DNA of 8,657 bases from Planococcaceae bacterium UBA3370 (GCA_002360295.1 DEQI01000187.1:1-8657); one strand, 5' to 3'; positions 1-5,848 are shown, counted from the stretch's first letter. Numbers and translations are program-made. The notes: generated by a model from the sequence alone, not told the origin.

Positions 1-288
1 GTTTTTGGGAGTGAATCCATTCCATTATTTAGTGTGGAGTGGCAGTTAAACCTATTTCATTTTTTACATGTAACCAATTTAAAATTGACTCAATTAAATG
101 ATCAAGCAATCCATGCTTTTATGAGGTCGATTAAATTGCCGGATGACAATATAGTACATCAAACCGTTTCGAGATATATAGCATTTTTAAGAAAGATTGG
201 CGTACACTATATTCATACCGAAATAGAGGATGAGGAAATATTTAGTAATTTGTATAGCGAATATATTGCTTTTTTACAAGGAAATTGA
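1..288 (+). CDS. coiA: C-terminal end of probable competence protein CoiA (5' truncated by window)
   Basis: The reading frame is open from the first base and ends at TAA 286-288, so about 95 C-terminal residues are present and the real start lies outside the window. The internal GTG at 34 has no ribosome binding site and is not a start. The fragment is rich in aromatic and aliphatic residues (for example FHFLHVTNL near residues 19-27) and has no catalytic motif. CoiA is a competence-induced protein needed for processing or recombination of incoming transforming DNA; its nuclease-like part would lie upstream. The name rests mainly on position: coiA directly precedes pepF in Bacillus, in the same orientation. 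The gap to pepF is 53 bp with no terminator, so read-through into pepF is likely. Without the N-terminal part another family cannot be excluded. Confidence 0.62.
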   Translation, partial: VFGSESIPLFSVEWQLNLFHFLHVTNLKLTQLNDQAIHAFMRSIKLPDDNIVHQTVSRYIAFLRKIGVHYIHTEIEDEEIFSNLYSEYIAFLQGN

Positions 289-341
289 GAAAATAGTAGA
301 GTAATTTCGCATTTCGGAATAAAAAGTAGGAGGCTGTTATA

Positions 342-2150
342 ATGGCAAAAAAAGTATTAACACGTGAGGAAGTACCTACAGAGTTAACTTGGGATTTAAC
401 ATCTATTTTTGCTACTGATGAAGCATGGGAGCAAGAATTTGCAGAAGTGCAAGCAATGTTAGGACAAGCCGATCGTTACAAAGGGAAAGTAGCTGAAGGG
501 GCTAAAGGACTGTTTGAAACGTTGCAATTTAGTGATCAAGTTGGGCAACGTTTTGGTAAATTGTATGTGTATAGCCACTTGAAGCATGATCAAGATACAA
601 CAAATAGTAAATACCAGGCGATGGACAGTCGTGTCAAATCACTAGGTGCAAAACTAAGTGCGGCACTTTCATTTATTACACCTGAAATTTTAGCATTAGA
701 TGAAGCGACAATCGAAAAATATGTAGCTGACAATGATGAATTAAAATTATACGAGCAAAGCTTAAAAGAATTAAACTTAGGCCGCCCACATATTTTATCT
801 GCTGAAAAAGAAGAGCTACTTGCACAACTATCCGAAGTATCGAATGCTTCAGGTCAAACATTTAGCGCATTAAATAATGCAGATATTGAATTCCCGAAAG
901 TGAAAAATGATGAAGGCGAAGAAGTACCATTAACACATGGTTCCTATATTTCGTTTTTAGAAAGCGATAATCGCGAAGTACGTGAGGGTGCGTTTAAAGC
1001 GATGTATGAAACTTACGGTAAATTCCGTAATACCTTTGCTTCGACTTTATCAGGTAATGTAAAAGCACAAAATGCCGATGCAAAAATTCGCAATTATCAA
1101 TCAGCACGTCACGCAGCAATGAGCAATAATTTTATTCCAGAAAAAGTATACGATCAATTAATTTCAACAATTCATGACAATTTACATTTGTTACACCGTT
1201 ATGTGTCTTTACGTAAACAAGTACTTGGTTTAGAAGAACTGCATATGTATGATTTATTCACACCGCTTGTGAAAGAAGCAAAAATGGATATGCCATATGA
1301 TTCAGCCAAAAAGGTAATGGTTGAAAGCTTTGCACCACTTGGGAAAGAATATCAAGAAACAGTTCAAAAAGGGTTAGATAGCCGTTGGGTTGATGTGTTG
1401 GAAAATAAAGGGAAGCGTAGCGGTGCTTATTCTTCTGGTACATTTGGTACGAATCCATATGTTTTAATGAACTGGCAAAATAATATGGACAATTTATTCA
1501 CTTTAGCTCATGAGTTTGGTCATAGTATGCATAGCTATTATACTCGAGCAAACCAACCATATCCGTATGCTAGCTATTCTATTTTTGTTGCTGAAGTAGC
1601 TTCTACATGTAATGAGGAATTATTGTTTGATCATTTATTAAATACTTTAGAAGATCCTCAACAAAAAATATATTTATTAAATCACTGGTTAGATGGATTC
1701 CGTGGTACTGTATTCCGCCAAACAATGTTTGCGGAGTTTGAGCATATTATTCACGAAATGGATCGTAATGGGGAAGCATTAACTGCAGAAAAGTTAACGG
1801 AAGTTTATTACAATTTAAATAAACAATATTTTGGTGATGCAATGGTTGTAGATGAGGAAATCGGCTTAGAATGGGCACGTATACCGCACTTCTACTATAA
1901 CTACTATGTATACCAATATGCTACTGGCCAATCTGCTGCAACTGCATTAAGTAAACAAATTTTAGAAGAAGGTCAGCCAGCTGTAGATCGTTATATTAAC
2001 AACTTCTTAAAGGCAGGCTGCTCTAACTTCCCAATTGAAGTATTAAAAGCGGCTGGTGTGGATATGGAATCTCCAGCACCGATTGCAGAAGCATGTAAAG
2101 TGTTTGAAGAAAAGCTCAATGAATTAGAAAAATTATTGTTAAATAATTAG
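342..2150 (+). CDS. pepF: Oligoendopeptidase F (M3B zinc metallopeptidase)
   Basis: This is a cytoplasmic zinc endopeptidase that cuts short peptides of roughly 7-17 residues; in Bacillus and Lactococcus it takes part in peptide turnover, and overexpression in B. subtilis inhibits sporulation through peptide signals. The 602-residue protein has the normal family length. The zinc site is HEFGH at residues 390-394, with the third ligand Glu418 in VAEVAST. The conserved KGKRSGAYSSG stretch lies about 35 residues before the HEFGH motif, and the tyrosine-rich substrate-binding segment (PHFYYNYYVYQYATG) lies in the C-terminal part. There is no signal peptide, in keeping with a cytoplasmic enzyme. 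The ATG at 342 follows TAGGAGG at good spacing. No separate promoter is evident in the 53 bp after coiA. The gene ends just before a strong terminator. Confidence 0.97.
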   Translation: MAKKVLTREEVPTELTWDLTSIFATDEAWEQEFAEVQAMLGQADRYKGKVAEGAKGLFETLQFSDQVGQRFGKLYVYSHLKHDQDTTNSKYQAMDSRVKSLGAKLSAALSFITPEILALDEATIEKYVADNDELKLYEQSLKELNLGRPHILSAEKEELLAQLSEVSNASGQTFSALNNADIEFPKVKNDEGEEVPLTHGSYISFLESDNREVREGAFKAMYETYGKFRNTFASTLSGNVKAQNADAKIRNYQSARHAAMSNNFIPEKVYDQLISTIHDNLHLLHRYVSLRKQVLGLEELHMYDLFTPLVKEAKMDMPYDSAKKVMVESFAPLGKEYQETVQKGLDSRWVDVLENKGKRSGAYSSGTFGTNPYVLMNWQNNMDNLFTLAHEFGHSMHSYYTRANQPYPYASYSIFVAEVASTCNEELLFDHLLNTLEDPQQKIYLLNHWLDGFRGTVFRQTMFAEFEHIIHEMDRNGEALTAEKLTEVYYNLNKQYFGDAMVVDEEIGLEWARIPHFYYNYYVYQYATGQSAATALSKQILEEGQPAVDRYINNFLKAGCSNFPIEVLKAAGVDMESPAPIAEACKVFEEKLNELEKLLLNN

Positions 2151-2154
2151 TAGG

Positions 2155-2190
2155 AAAAAAGCTATAGGGGTTCCTGTAGCTTTTTTATTT
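2155..2190 (+). terminator. Rho-independent terminator of pepF
   Basis: The stem pairs GCTATAGG (2161-2168) with CCTGTAGC (2173-2180) around a GGTT loop, with one U-G pair. It is extended by A6 (2155-2160) against T6 (2181-2186), and T-rich sequence follows. It begins 4 bases after the pepF stop. Because of the A-tract/T-tract symmetry it could also stop leftward transcripts. Confidence 0.9.
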
Positions 2191-2227
2191 TACAAAATAA
2201 AGAAGTATGTTTCATGCGTTCGAGCCT

Positions 2228-2290
2228 TGTCTAGCTCCAATAACCAGTACCTCAAAGATTTCGTTTGAGAGTTAGCATAGCAGTTGCTGT
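2228..2290 (+). repeat. Degenerate copy or variant of the dispersed GTGTCTAGCTCC repeat
   Basis: The sequence TGTCTAGCTCC at 2229-2239 is identical to the left end of the full repeat at 6568-6690. The following 15 bases (up to CCTC at about 2253) agree at roughly half the positions. The centre is reduced to a small hairpin, CTCAAA (2251-2256) pairing with TTTGAG (2264-2269). The right part (GTTAGCATAGCAGTTGCTG, 2271-2289) sits where the full copy has its GGGGCTAAACGGGGCGCC arm. It appears to be a decayed or separate subfamily member, much more AT-rich than the copies near relQ. Confidence 0.55.
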
Positions 2291-2478
2291 AAAAGAAGAG
2301 CTTGTGTATTTTTATCAAATGTTTTTCTTGTCATAACGAAAATATACTAATATTAGTCGACTTTGTGAAATGGAGACGATAGTTGAAATTCTATTTAAAT
2401 AAGAGGAATAATTGCTCGTACCTTTTTATAACTATCTAAGCTAAATTTTGCATAGCTATAATAGCTGATATAGCAATG
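2291..2478. other. Non-coding spacer upstream of the small RNA promoter region
   Basis: This AT-rich stretch holds no supportable gene. The only structured items I see are a perfect 12-bp palindrome ACTAATATTAGT at 2346-2357 and, 4 bases after it, a TTTGTGAAA box at 2362-2370. There is no start codon with a ribosome binding site leading to a meaningful reading frame. Confidence 0.6.
2362..2370 (+). promoter_or_regulatory. Distal ResD-like box (TTTGTGAAA)
   Basis: It matches eight of nine bases of the B. subtilis ResD consensus TTTGTGAAT, as I recall it. It lies about 240 bp upstream of the predicted sRNA start, which is far for direct activation, so its relevance is uncertain. Confidence 0.3.
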
Positions 2479-2488
2479 ATTCATTCAC

Positions 2489-2497
2489 TTTGTGTAT
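2489..2497 (+). promoter_or_regulatory. Possible ResD-like box (TTTGTGTAT)
   Basis: It matches eight of nine bases of TTTGTGAAT, about 115-122 bp upstream of the predicted RoxS start, in the same orientation as the proximal box at 2552. Within the long inverted repeat it lies on the outer edge of the left arm. Confidence 0.35.
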
Positions 2498-2551
2498 AAA
2501 ATCTAAATTTATGGGAAATAATAATATTGCAAACGCTTACTATGTGACGAT

Positions 2552-2560
2552 TTTGTGAAA
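2552..2560 (+). promoter_or_regulatory. Proximal ResD-like activator box (TTTGTGAAA)
   Basis: It matches eight of nine bases of TTTGTGAAT and is centred about 55 bp before the predicted sRNA start, directly upstream of the -35. This is a normal position for a response-regulator activator. In B. subtilis roxS is activated by ResD, and in S. aureus rsaE by the homologue SrrA, which supports the reading. Confidence 0.55.
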
Positions 2561-2574
2561 AAAGCGTAAGGGCG

Positions 2575-2603
2575 TTGCAACAATTATTATTCCATGATAG
2601 ATT
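2575..2603 (+). promoter_or_regulatory. Predicted promoter of the RoxS small RNA
   Basis: The -35 is TTGCAA (2575-2580), the spacer 17 bases, and the -10 is TAGATT (2598-2603). Each hexamer matches the vegetative consensus at four of six positions, which suits a promoter that needs an activator. The predicted start falls at about 2611. Confidence 0.6.
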
Positions 2604-2608
2604 TATAT

Positions 2609-2626
2609 ACGTGAAATAAATCACAT
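2609..2626 (+). promoter_or_regulatory. Rex-type operator (GTGA-N6-TCAC) at the RoxS start
   Basis: GTGAA (2611-2615) and TCACA (2621-2625) form the core of the Rex palindrome TTGTGAA-N4-TTCACAA. The outermost T/A positions do not match, but the GTGA/TCAC core is perfect. It overlaps the predicted start, where a bound repressor would block transcription. Rex senses the NADH/NAD+ ratio and is known to repress roxS in B. subtilis. The same geometry would also fit a CRP/FNR-family protein. Confidence 0.6.
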
Positions 2627-2722
2627 AACAAACATACACCCCTTTGTTTGAACGTGAACATTTCTCCCATCCCCTTTGTGAAAAAGAGGCATCCTATTTG
2701 TCGAGAATAGGATGCCTCTTTT
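2611..2722 (+). ncRNA. roxS: RoxS (RsaE) redox-responsive small regulatory RNA
   Basis: RoxS/RsaE is a trans-acting sRNA of Bacillales that pairs through C-rich loops with ribosome binding sites. It lowers expression of TCA-cycle and other NADH-producing or central-metabolism mRNAs in response to NO and redox state. The predicted transcript of about 112 nt fits the known size of about 115. A 5' hairpin pairs CAAAC (2629-2633) with GTTTG (2646-2650) and exposes a loop with CCCC. A second C-rich box, TTTCTCCCATCCCCTTTGT (2661-2679), is the family signature as I remember it. The terminator stem follows. Position also agrees: the gene lies after pepF and next to spxH, as in staphylococci and near yjbH in B. 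subtilis. Promoter, Rex-type operator and ResD-like box are present. The exact 5' end is estimated. Confidence 0.9.
2683..2722 (+). terminator. Rho-independent terminator of RoxS
   Basis: A perfect 16-bp stem pairs 2683-2698 (AAAGAGGCATCCTATT) with 2706-2721, around a 7-base loop, and the right arm ends in TTTT. This stem forms the 3' end of the sRNA and would protect it from decay. Confidence 0.93.
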
Positions 2723-2992
2723 GTATGTGCAAAAAATTGCAGAAGAGGTTGGATAAATGAGTCATAATATTCTCTCTAAATAGCAAGGAGTCAGTGGAAA
2801 CCATTTTGAAGTATGACAAGACAGATACAAATAGTATCTTGAAACGTAATAAAAAGAGCCTCCTTGTTAGGAGACTCTCCAAATAATTATCGCAGATTAA
2901 AGGGCAGTAAGGTTCTACTTCAAGAAGATGAGTGAACTTGAAATTTTAGAGTGTTTTGGATGAATGAGCCTTACACGAATTGAAAATTCATT
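2723..2992. other. Non-coding region between roxS and spxH
   Basis: The two transcripts converge here. Apart from the minus-strand terminator at 2851-2877 I see no gene, repeat or other structure. Positions 2878-2992 would be the 3' untranslated region of the spxH mRNA. Confidence 0.65.
2851..2877 (-). terminator. Terminator of the yjbI-spxH operon (minus strand)
   Basis: Read on the minus strand, GAGTCTCC pairs with GGAGGCTC (seven of eight pairs) around TAACAA and is followed by TTTTT. It lies about 115 bases after the spxH stop. No T-run follows it on the plus strand, so it works leftward only. Confidence 0.82.
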
Positions 2993-3799
2993 TTATTTCA
3001 GCTTCCAAAGCGTAATGTTATCGTTCATAATACGCTCTACTTTTTGCTGAAGCATACGTTTTTTTAATTCACGCTCAGCAGCTTGTTCATTTATTTGATA
3101 TATTTCCGCTACTTCAGCAGTCGTTAAAATGTTAAAGCGATCGAATAACTCATCAATAGTCGGTAATGGCTGACGGATTAATTGTTCTTCAATCATTTCT
3201 TGTAAAATATGTTTATACACTTCGTATGAATAAACACCACTTACTTTTAACCCTTCATCTTCAATGCATTCGTTGAAAAATACAATGCTAGGTACTTCTT
3301 CGACTTCCATTTCACGTTTAATATATAAATCACATTGGAACGCATGTGCTGCTTCCTTTGAACCGAAATCGATCGTAAATTCATTCATATCTAGTTGTAC
3401 TTCTTGTGCAATTTGAAGTAGTGCAGCATGAGATAGGACATTTTTGGTTTTTAATGCTACATGCTCTTGGATTTTCGATAAAAATCGAAACCCTGCTCGC
3501 TTACCTTGTAACTCTGCTGCTTTAATCGCAATTGATGGTAAAACAGGATGGGTAATATCCAATTCTGCACCTGACATACAGCCTTTTATACGGTTACTCA
3601 AGCAATTTAATGATGCTAGTTCCGTACTCAACACATATCTCCAAGAAAAATAATGCTCGTATTCTAGTTGTAGTTTACGAATCATAGATTGCATCGCAAA
3701 GGTTTCCGGGCATAAAGGATCAATGAAAATATATAATTCCACTGGTTTAATGAGTGTTGATGTTGCGGTAGGCTTCGGTAACATTTGGATATTGTTCAC
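2993..3799 (-). CDS. spxH: SpxH (YjbH), ClpXP adaptor for degradation of Spx
   Basis: SpxH binds the disulphide-stress regulator Spx and delivers it to the ClpXP protease; under thiol stress this fails and Spx accumulates. The 268-residue cytoplasmic protein has a DsbA/thioredoxin-like fold. Near the N-terminus is IDPLCPETF (residues 26-34), where B. subtilis has DPLCPEC: Cys30 is kept but the second cysteine is Thr33, so there is no CxxC pair. Other family landmarks are KAAELQGKRAG (93-103), the probable cis-proline VPS (Pro170) and DEGLKVSGVYSYEVY (181-195). A helical C-terminal part with ELKKRMLQQKVERI follows. The start is GTG at 3799, overlapping the yjbI stop by four bases (GTGA) and preceded by GGAGGG, so the two genes are translationally coupled. 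The His-rich N-terminal stretch of the B. subtilis protein is not seen. Confidence 0.93.
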   Translation of the reverse strand: MNNIQMLPKPTATSTLIKPVELYIFIDPLCPETFAMQSMIRKLQLEYEHYFSWRYVLSTELASLNCLSNRIKGCMSGAELDITHPVLPSIAIKAAELQGKRAGFRFLSKIQEHVALKTKNVLSHAALLQIAQEVQLDMNEFTIDFGSKEAAHAFQCDLYIKREMEVEEVPSIVFFNECIEDEGLKVSGVYSYEVYKHILQEMIEEQLIRQPLPTIDELFDRFNILTTAEVAEIYQINEQAAERELKKRMLQQKVERIMNDNITLWKLK

Positions 3800-4197
3800 T
3801 CAGATCCCTCCTCATCTCCGTTAGGCGAATTGATCATATGATGAGCAGTTAACACAAGTCGTTGGTAATAGACTTCTCTAAACTTTCCTTCTAGTCCAAC
3901 TTCATCCATTGCTTCTGCCATACATTCAAGCCATGCCTGTGCACGATCAGGTGTTATTTTGAAATTCATATGTCTAGCACGCATCATTGGATGACCATGC
4001 TCTTCAGAAAATAGATTTGGACCACCTAGATACTGCGTTTGAAATTGGATCTGTTTACGAGCTGTTTCCGTTAAATCTTCCGGGAAAATCGGAATTAGTA
4101 ACGGATGTTTTTTAACACGTGCATAAAAAGCATGAATAAGTTCAGAAAGTTTTTCAGCCCCAAGTTCCTCGTAAGGAATCGTGTATTTTCGATTCAT
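3796..4197 (-). CDS. yjbI: Truncated haemoglobin, group II (trHbO), YjbI
   Basis: This small haem protein of 133 residues binds oxygen with high affinity. In Bacillus and Staphylococcus it is always next to yjbH and has been linked to SpxH function and to peroxide or nitrosative stress. Haem-pocket residues are all present: Tyr25 (B10), Thr45, Gln49, Tyr56 in YLGGP, the proximal His76 in MRARHMNF and Trp89 (G8). The HGHPMMRARH block is the group II hallmark. ATG at 4197 is preceded by AAAGGAG. It is the first gene of the yjbI-spxH operon, with a good promoter 36-63 bases upstream. Confidence 0.96.
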   Translation of the reverse strand: MNRKYTIPYEELGAEKLSELIHAFYARVKKHPLLIPIFPEDLTETARKQIQFQTQYLGGPNLFSEEHGHPMMRARHMNFKITPDRAQAWLECMAEAMDEVGLEGKFREVYYQRLVLTAHHMINSPNGDEEGSE

Positions 4198-4232
4198 AGG
4201 TGATACTCCTTTGTACTAACTATTACACATAT

Positions 4233-4260
4233 ACTATAAAAGTAGCATACATATTGTCAT
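4233..4260 (-). promoter_or_regulatory. Predicted sigma-A promoter of yjbI-spxH
   Basis: On the minus strand, ATGACA (4260-4255, five of six) is followed by a 16-base spacer and TATAGT (4238-4233, five of six). The start would fall near 4226, giving a leader of about 30 bases that contains the AAAGGAG ribosome binding site. Confidence 0.65.
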
Positions 4261-4304
4261 AATAAAAAAGTTACATAGTTTCACTTTGAAAACATTTATT
4301 AACT

Positions 4305-4372
4305 GTAAAAATACGTCTTAACTGTTTGTAGTGTGAAAGAACAATACGTATTCTTTCGTTTTGTATTTTTAC
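4305..4372. repeat. Nested inverted repeats upstream of the yjbI promoter
   Basis: A perfect 10-bp outer pair, GTAAAAATAC (4305-4314) and GTATTTTTAC (4363-4372), encloses GAAAGAA (4335-4341) and TTCTTTC (4351-4357). Within the inner pair, AATACGTATT (4343-4352) is itself a palindrome. There is no run of T after a GC stem, so it is not a normal terminator. It lies 45-112 bp upstream of the yjbI -35 and could hold binding sites. Confidence 0.55.
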
Positions 4373-4410
4373 CGGTAGCTATATTCTAACAACGTCTAGT
4401 CGTTTACACA

Positions 4411-4438
4411 AACAAACCGCCTACAAAAAAAGCAGGCG
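4411..4438 (-). terminator. Probable terminator of yjbJ (minus strand)
   Basis: Read on the minus strand, CGCCTGC (4438-4432) pairs with GTAGGCG (4424-4418), including one G-T pair, around a loop of seven T. GTTTGTTTG follows. The stem is GC-rich and begins 16 bases past the yjbJ stop, but the T-tail is interrupted, so efficiency may be moderate. Confidence 0.7.
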
Positions 4439-4453
4439 TAAGAAAAAGGAAAA

Positions 4454-5161
4454 TTAGGCGTTAAAATAATTCAATACTTTTTTTACATAATTTGTCGTTT
4501 CGTTAAAAGGTGGGATGCCATTGTATTTTTTTACATTACCTGGTCCCGCATTATAAGCAGCTAGTGCTACTTCAATATTATCGTCAAATTGATCCAACAT
4601 TTGGCGTAAGTATTTTGTTCCTCCCATGATGTTTTGTTCAGGGTTAAAAGGATCATCAATACCAAGGAATTTTGCAGTTGATGGCATAAGCTGCATTAAA
4701 CCTGAAGCGCCAGCCGTACTTACAGCGTTTGGGTTGAAATTCGATTCTTGCTTCATTATGGCAGCAATTAATTTTTCAGGTACGTTATATGTAGAGGCTG
4801 CTTTTGAAATAGCATCGCTATATTTACTTGCTCCAGCTAGTACATTTTCATAGCTTGTTTGTCCAGTATAATCCTTTATATATTGATCAATTGTAGTGCT
4901 ATTTTGATCTTCATTTAATAATTCCGATAAAACATTTGTAGAGGAGTTAACAGCTGTCAAAGCTAATAAGTTAGCTGATAACTCAGAACTATAATCATTA
5001 AGCGTACTAGCAACATTAGTAGTAGTGTCGGTTAGTTCAGATTGTAATAAATCGTCTACCATTGATGAAAAAACAGATGGATCAGTTGTAGTAGTGTTCG
5101 TTCCACTTATTGTTTGTAATGCTTGAATTTCCATCAGTGTTTTTATTGATTGGATATCCAT
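4454..5161 (-). CDS. yjbJ: Lytic transglycosylase, SLT domain (YjbJ/CwlQ type)
   Basis: It cleaves the MurNAc-GlcNAc bond of peptidoglycan; the B. subtilis homologue CwlQ has both muramidase and transglycosylase activity. The C-terminal goose-lysozyme-like SLT domain spans about residues 112-235. Catalytic Glu139 sits in MKQESNFNP, with GLMQLMP (154-160) and AYNAGPG (202-208) following as in the family. Residues 1-110 are rich in Thr, Ser, Asn and Leu, look low-complexity and part helical, and contain no signal peptide or membrane segment, so the export route is unclear. At 235 residues it is longer than the B. subtilis protein (about 180), the extra length being N-terminal. ATG at 5161 follows AAAGGAAG. 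It lies 96 bp after yjbK on the same strand with no terminator between, so co-transcription is possible. Confidence 0.92.
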   Translation of the reverse strand: MDIQSIKTLMEIQALQTISGTNTTTTDPSVFSSMVDDLLQSELTDTTTNVASTLNDYSSELSANLLALTAVNSSTNVLSELLNEDQNSTTIDQYIKDYTGQTSYENVLAGASKYSDAISKAASTYNVPEKLIAAIMKQESNFNPNAVSTAGASGLMQLMPSTAKFLGIDDPFNPEQNIMGGTKYLRQMLDQFDDNIEVALAAYNAGPGNVKKYNGIPPFNETTNYVKKVLNYFNA

Positions 5162-5257
5162 CTTGATCTTCCTTTCTAATAAGTGATAGGCTGTCCATTC
5201 AAATGCCTTATACTTAAGTCACTCTCTCAAATGATTTTTTATTATAAATGTACTTGT

Positions 5258-5848
5258 TTATTCATGCTGACTTGCAGCGAGTGCAGCTGCAAAACGAGCA
5301 ATTTTTTTGGGGGCATGTAAAATGGGAATGTTGTATTTTAGTAAAAATTGTCGGAAAATGTTTTTTCCAACTATTTCATCTGCTGTTTCATATTCTACCT
5401 CATAATCCTCATGCTGCAAATAAAAAGAATGATCGAATACGAGTAATCCACCCTCATACATCATTTCTGCACGGTCAGTAGTTAATGAACCGAACAAAGT
5501 CAGGCTGTTTATATCTATATTTAGCTCTACAAGTCTTTCCTTTACTTCCCCGGTAGGTATGTGGTTTTCGTGAAGCATTTTGCTTGCCTCTTCGGCAGTT
5601 AATAAATCAGTCGTTTCAATATGTTGGTTGTCAGCTGTTCGTTCCTTTAGTGTAAATTCTATTTTATGTGGTAGAATTCGAATTCTTAGCCCACTAGCTA
5701 TTGCTTTTAGTTGAAAATCAGCTGTATCAAAATAGTGATTTTCTTGACGAATGATGGACTCTTTTTTTATGTCGAACGTTGTAAGGAGTTCGTCATATTT
5801 CGATTTCGACAACATATTCTTAAATTCGATTTCAATTTCCTGGCTCAT
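5258..5848 (-). CDS. yjbK: CYTH-domain protein YjbK (triphosphate tunnel metalloenzyme)
   Basis: CYTH proteins form a beta-barrel tunnel that binds triphosphate groups with divalent metal; bacterial members include inorganic triphosphatases and class IV adenylate cyclases. The natural substrate of YjbK is not settled, though its closeness to a (p)ppGpp synthetase gene is conserved in Bacillales. The signature ExExK is Glu6-Glu8-Lys10 in EIEIEFK. Tunnel-type charged residues follow in order: GLRIRI (Arg55, Arg57), FTLKER (Lys68, Arg70), YEVEYE (Glu150, Glu152) and KKIAR (181-185). The 196-residue length is usual. ATG at 5848 is preceded by AAAGGACGG. The gene is transcribed away from yjbL. Confidence 0.92.
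   Translation of the reverse strand: MSQEIEIEFKNMLSKSKYDELLTTFDIKKESIIRQENHYFDTADFQLKAIASGLRIRILPHKIEFTLKERTADNQHIETTDLLTAEEASKMLHENHIPTGEVKERLVELNIDINSLTLFGSLTTDRAEMMYEGGLLVFDHSFYLQHEDYEVEYETADEIVGKNIFRQFLLKYNIPILHAPKKIARFAAALAASQHE

Larger units (their letters stand above)
2494..2610. repeat. Long imperfect inverted repeat enclosing the small RNA promoter
   Basis: The left arm 2494-2540 and right arm 2564-2610 are inverted copies of each other with a few small gaps. Matching blocks, read outside to inside, are GTATA, AAATCTA, ATGG, AATAATAAT, TTGCAA, CG and CTTAC, about 38 of 47 positions by eye. Weaker symmetry continues outward: TGATTCATTCAC at 2478-2488 against GTGAAATAAATCA at 2611-2623. 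The central 23 bases (2541-2563) hold the proximal TTTGTGAAA box. The right arm carries the predicted -35 and -10 of the sRNA. The left arm keeps TTGCAA and TAGATT on the minus strand, but 21 rather than 17 bases apart. Confidence 0.7.

Noticed and set aside
676..861. Minus-strand frame inside pepF
   Set aside because: It is fully embedded in a well-supported gene in the opposite strand and looks like an antisense shadow. The same holds for 1258-1458 within pepF and 7583-7792 within relQ-side ppnK.
2494..2541. Leftward promoter and a second sRNA mirrored from roxS
   Set aside because: The mirrored hexamers are 21 bases apart, and no C-rich boxes or dedicated terminator follow on the minus strand. 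It is kept only as a question in the inverted-repeat finding.
2694..2882. 62-codon minus-strand reading frame between roxS and spxH
   Set aside because: It runs through the RoxS terminator stem and the spxH terminator, has no recognised domain and a composition typical of AT-rich non-coding DNA.
5162..5257. Terminator or clear promoter between yjbK and yjbJ
   Set aside because: No GC stem with T-run and no well-spaced -35/-10 pair could be found on the minus strand, so none is annotated.
5248..5481. Plus-strand frame opposite yjbK
   Set aside because: It is antisense to the CYTH gene, lacks a ribosome binding site and has no family features; 3444-3653 (opposite spxH) and 4626-4853 (opposite yjbJ) were rejected for the same reason.
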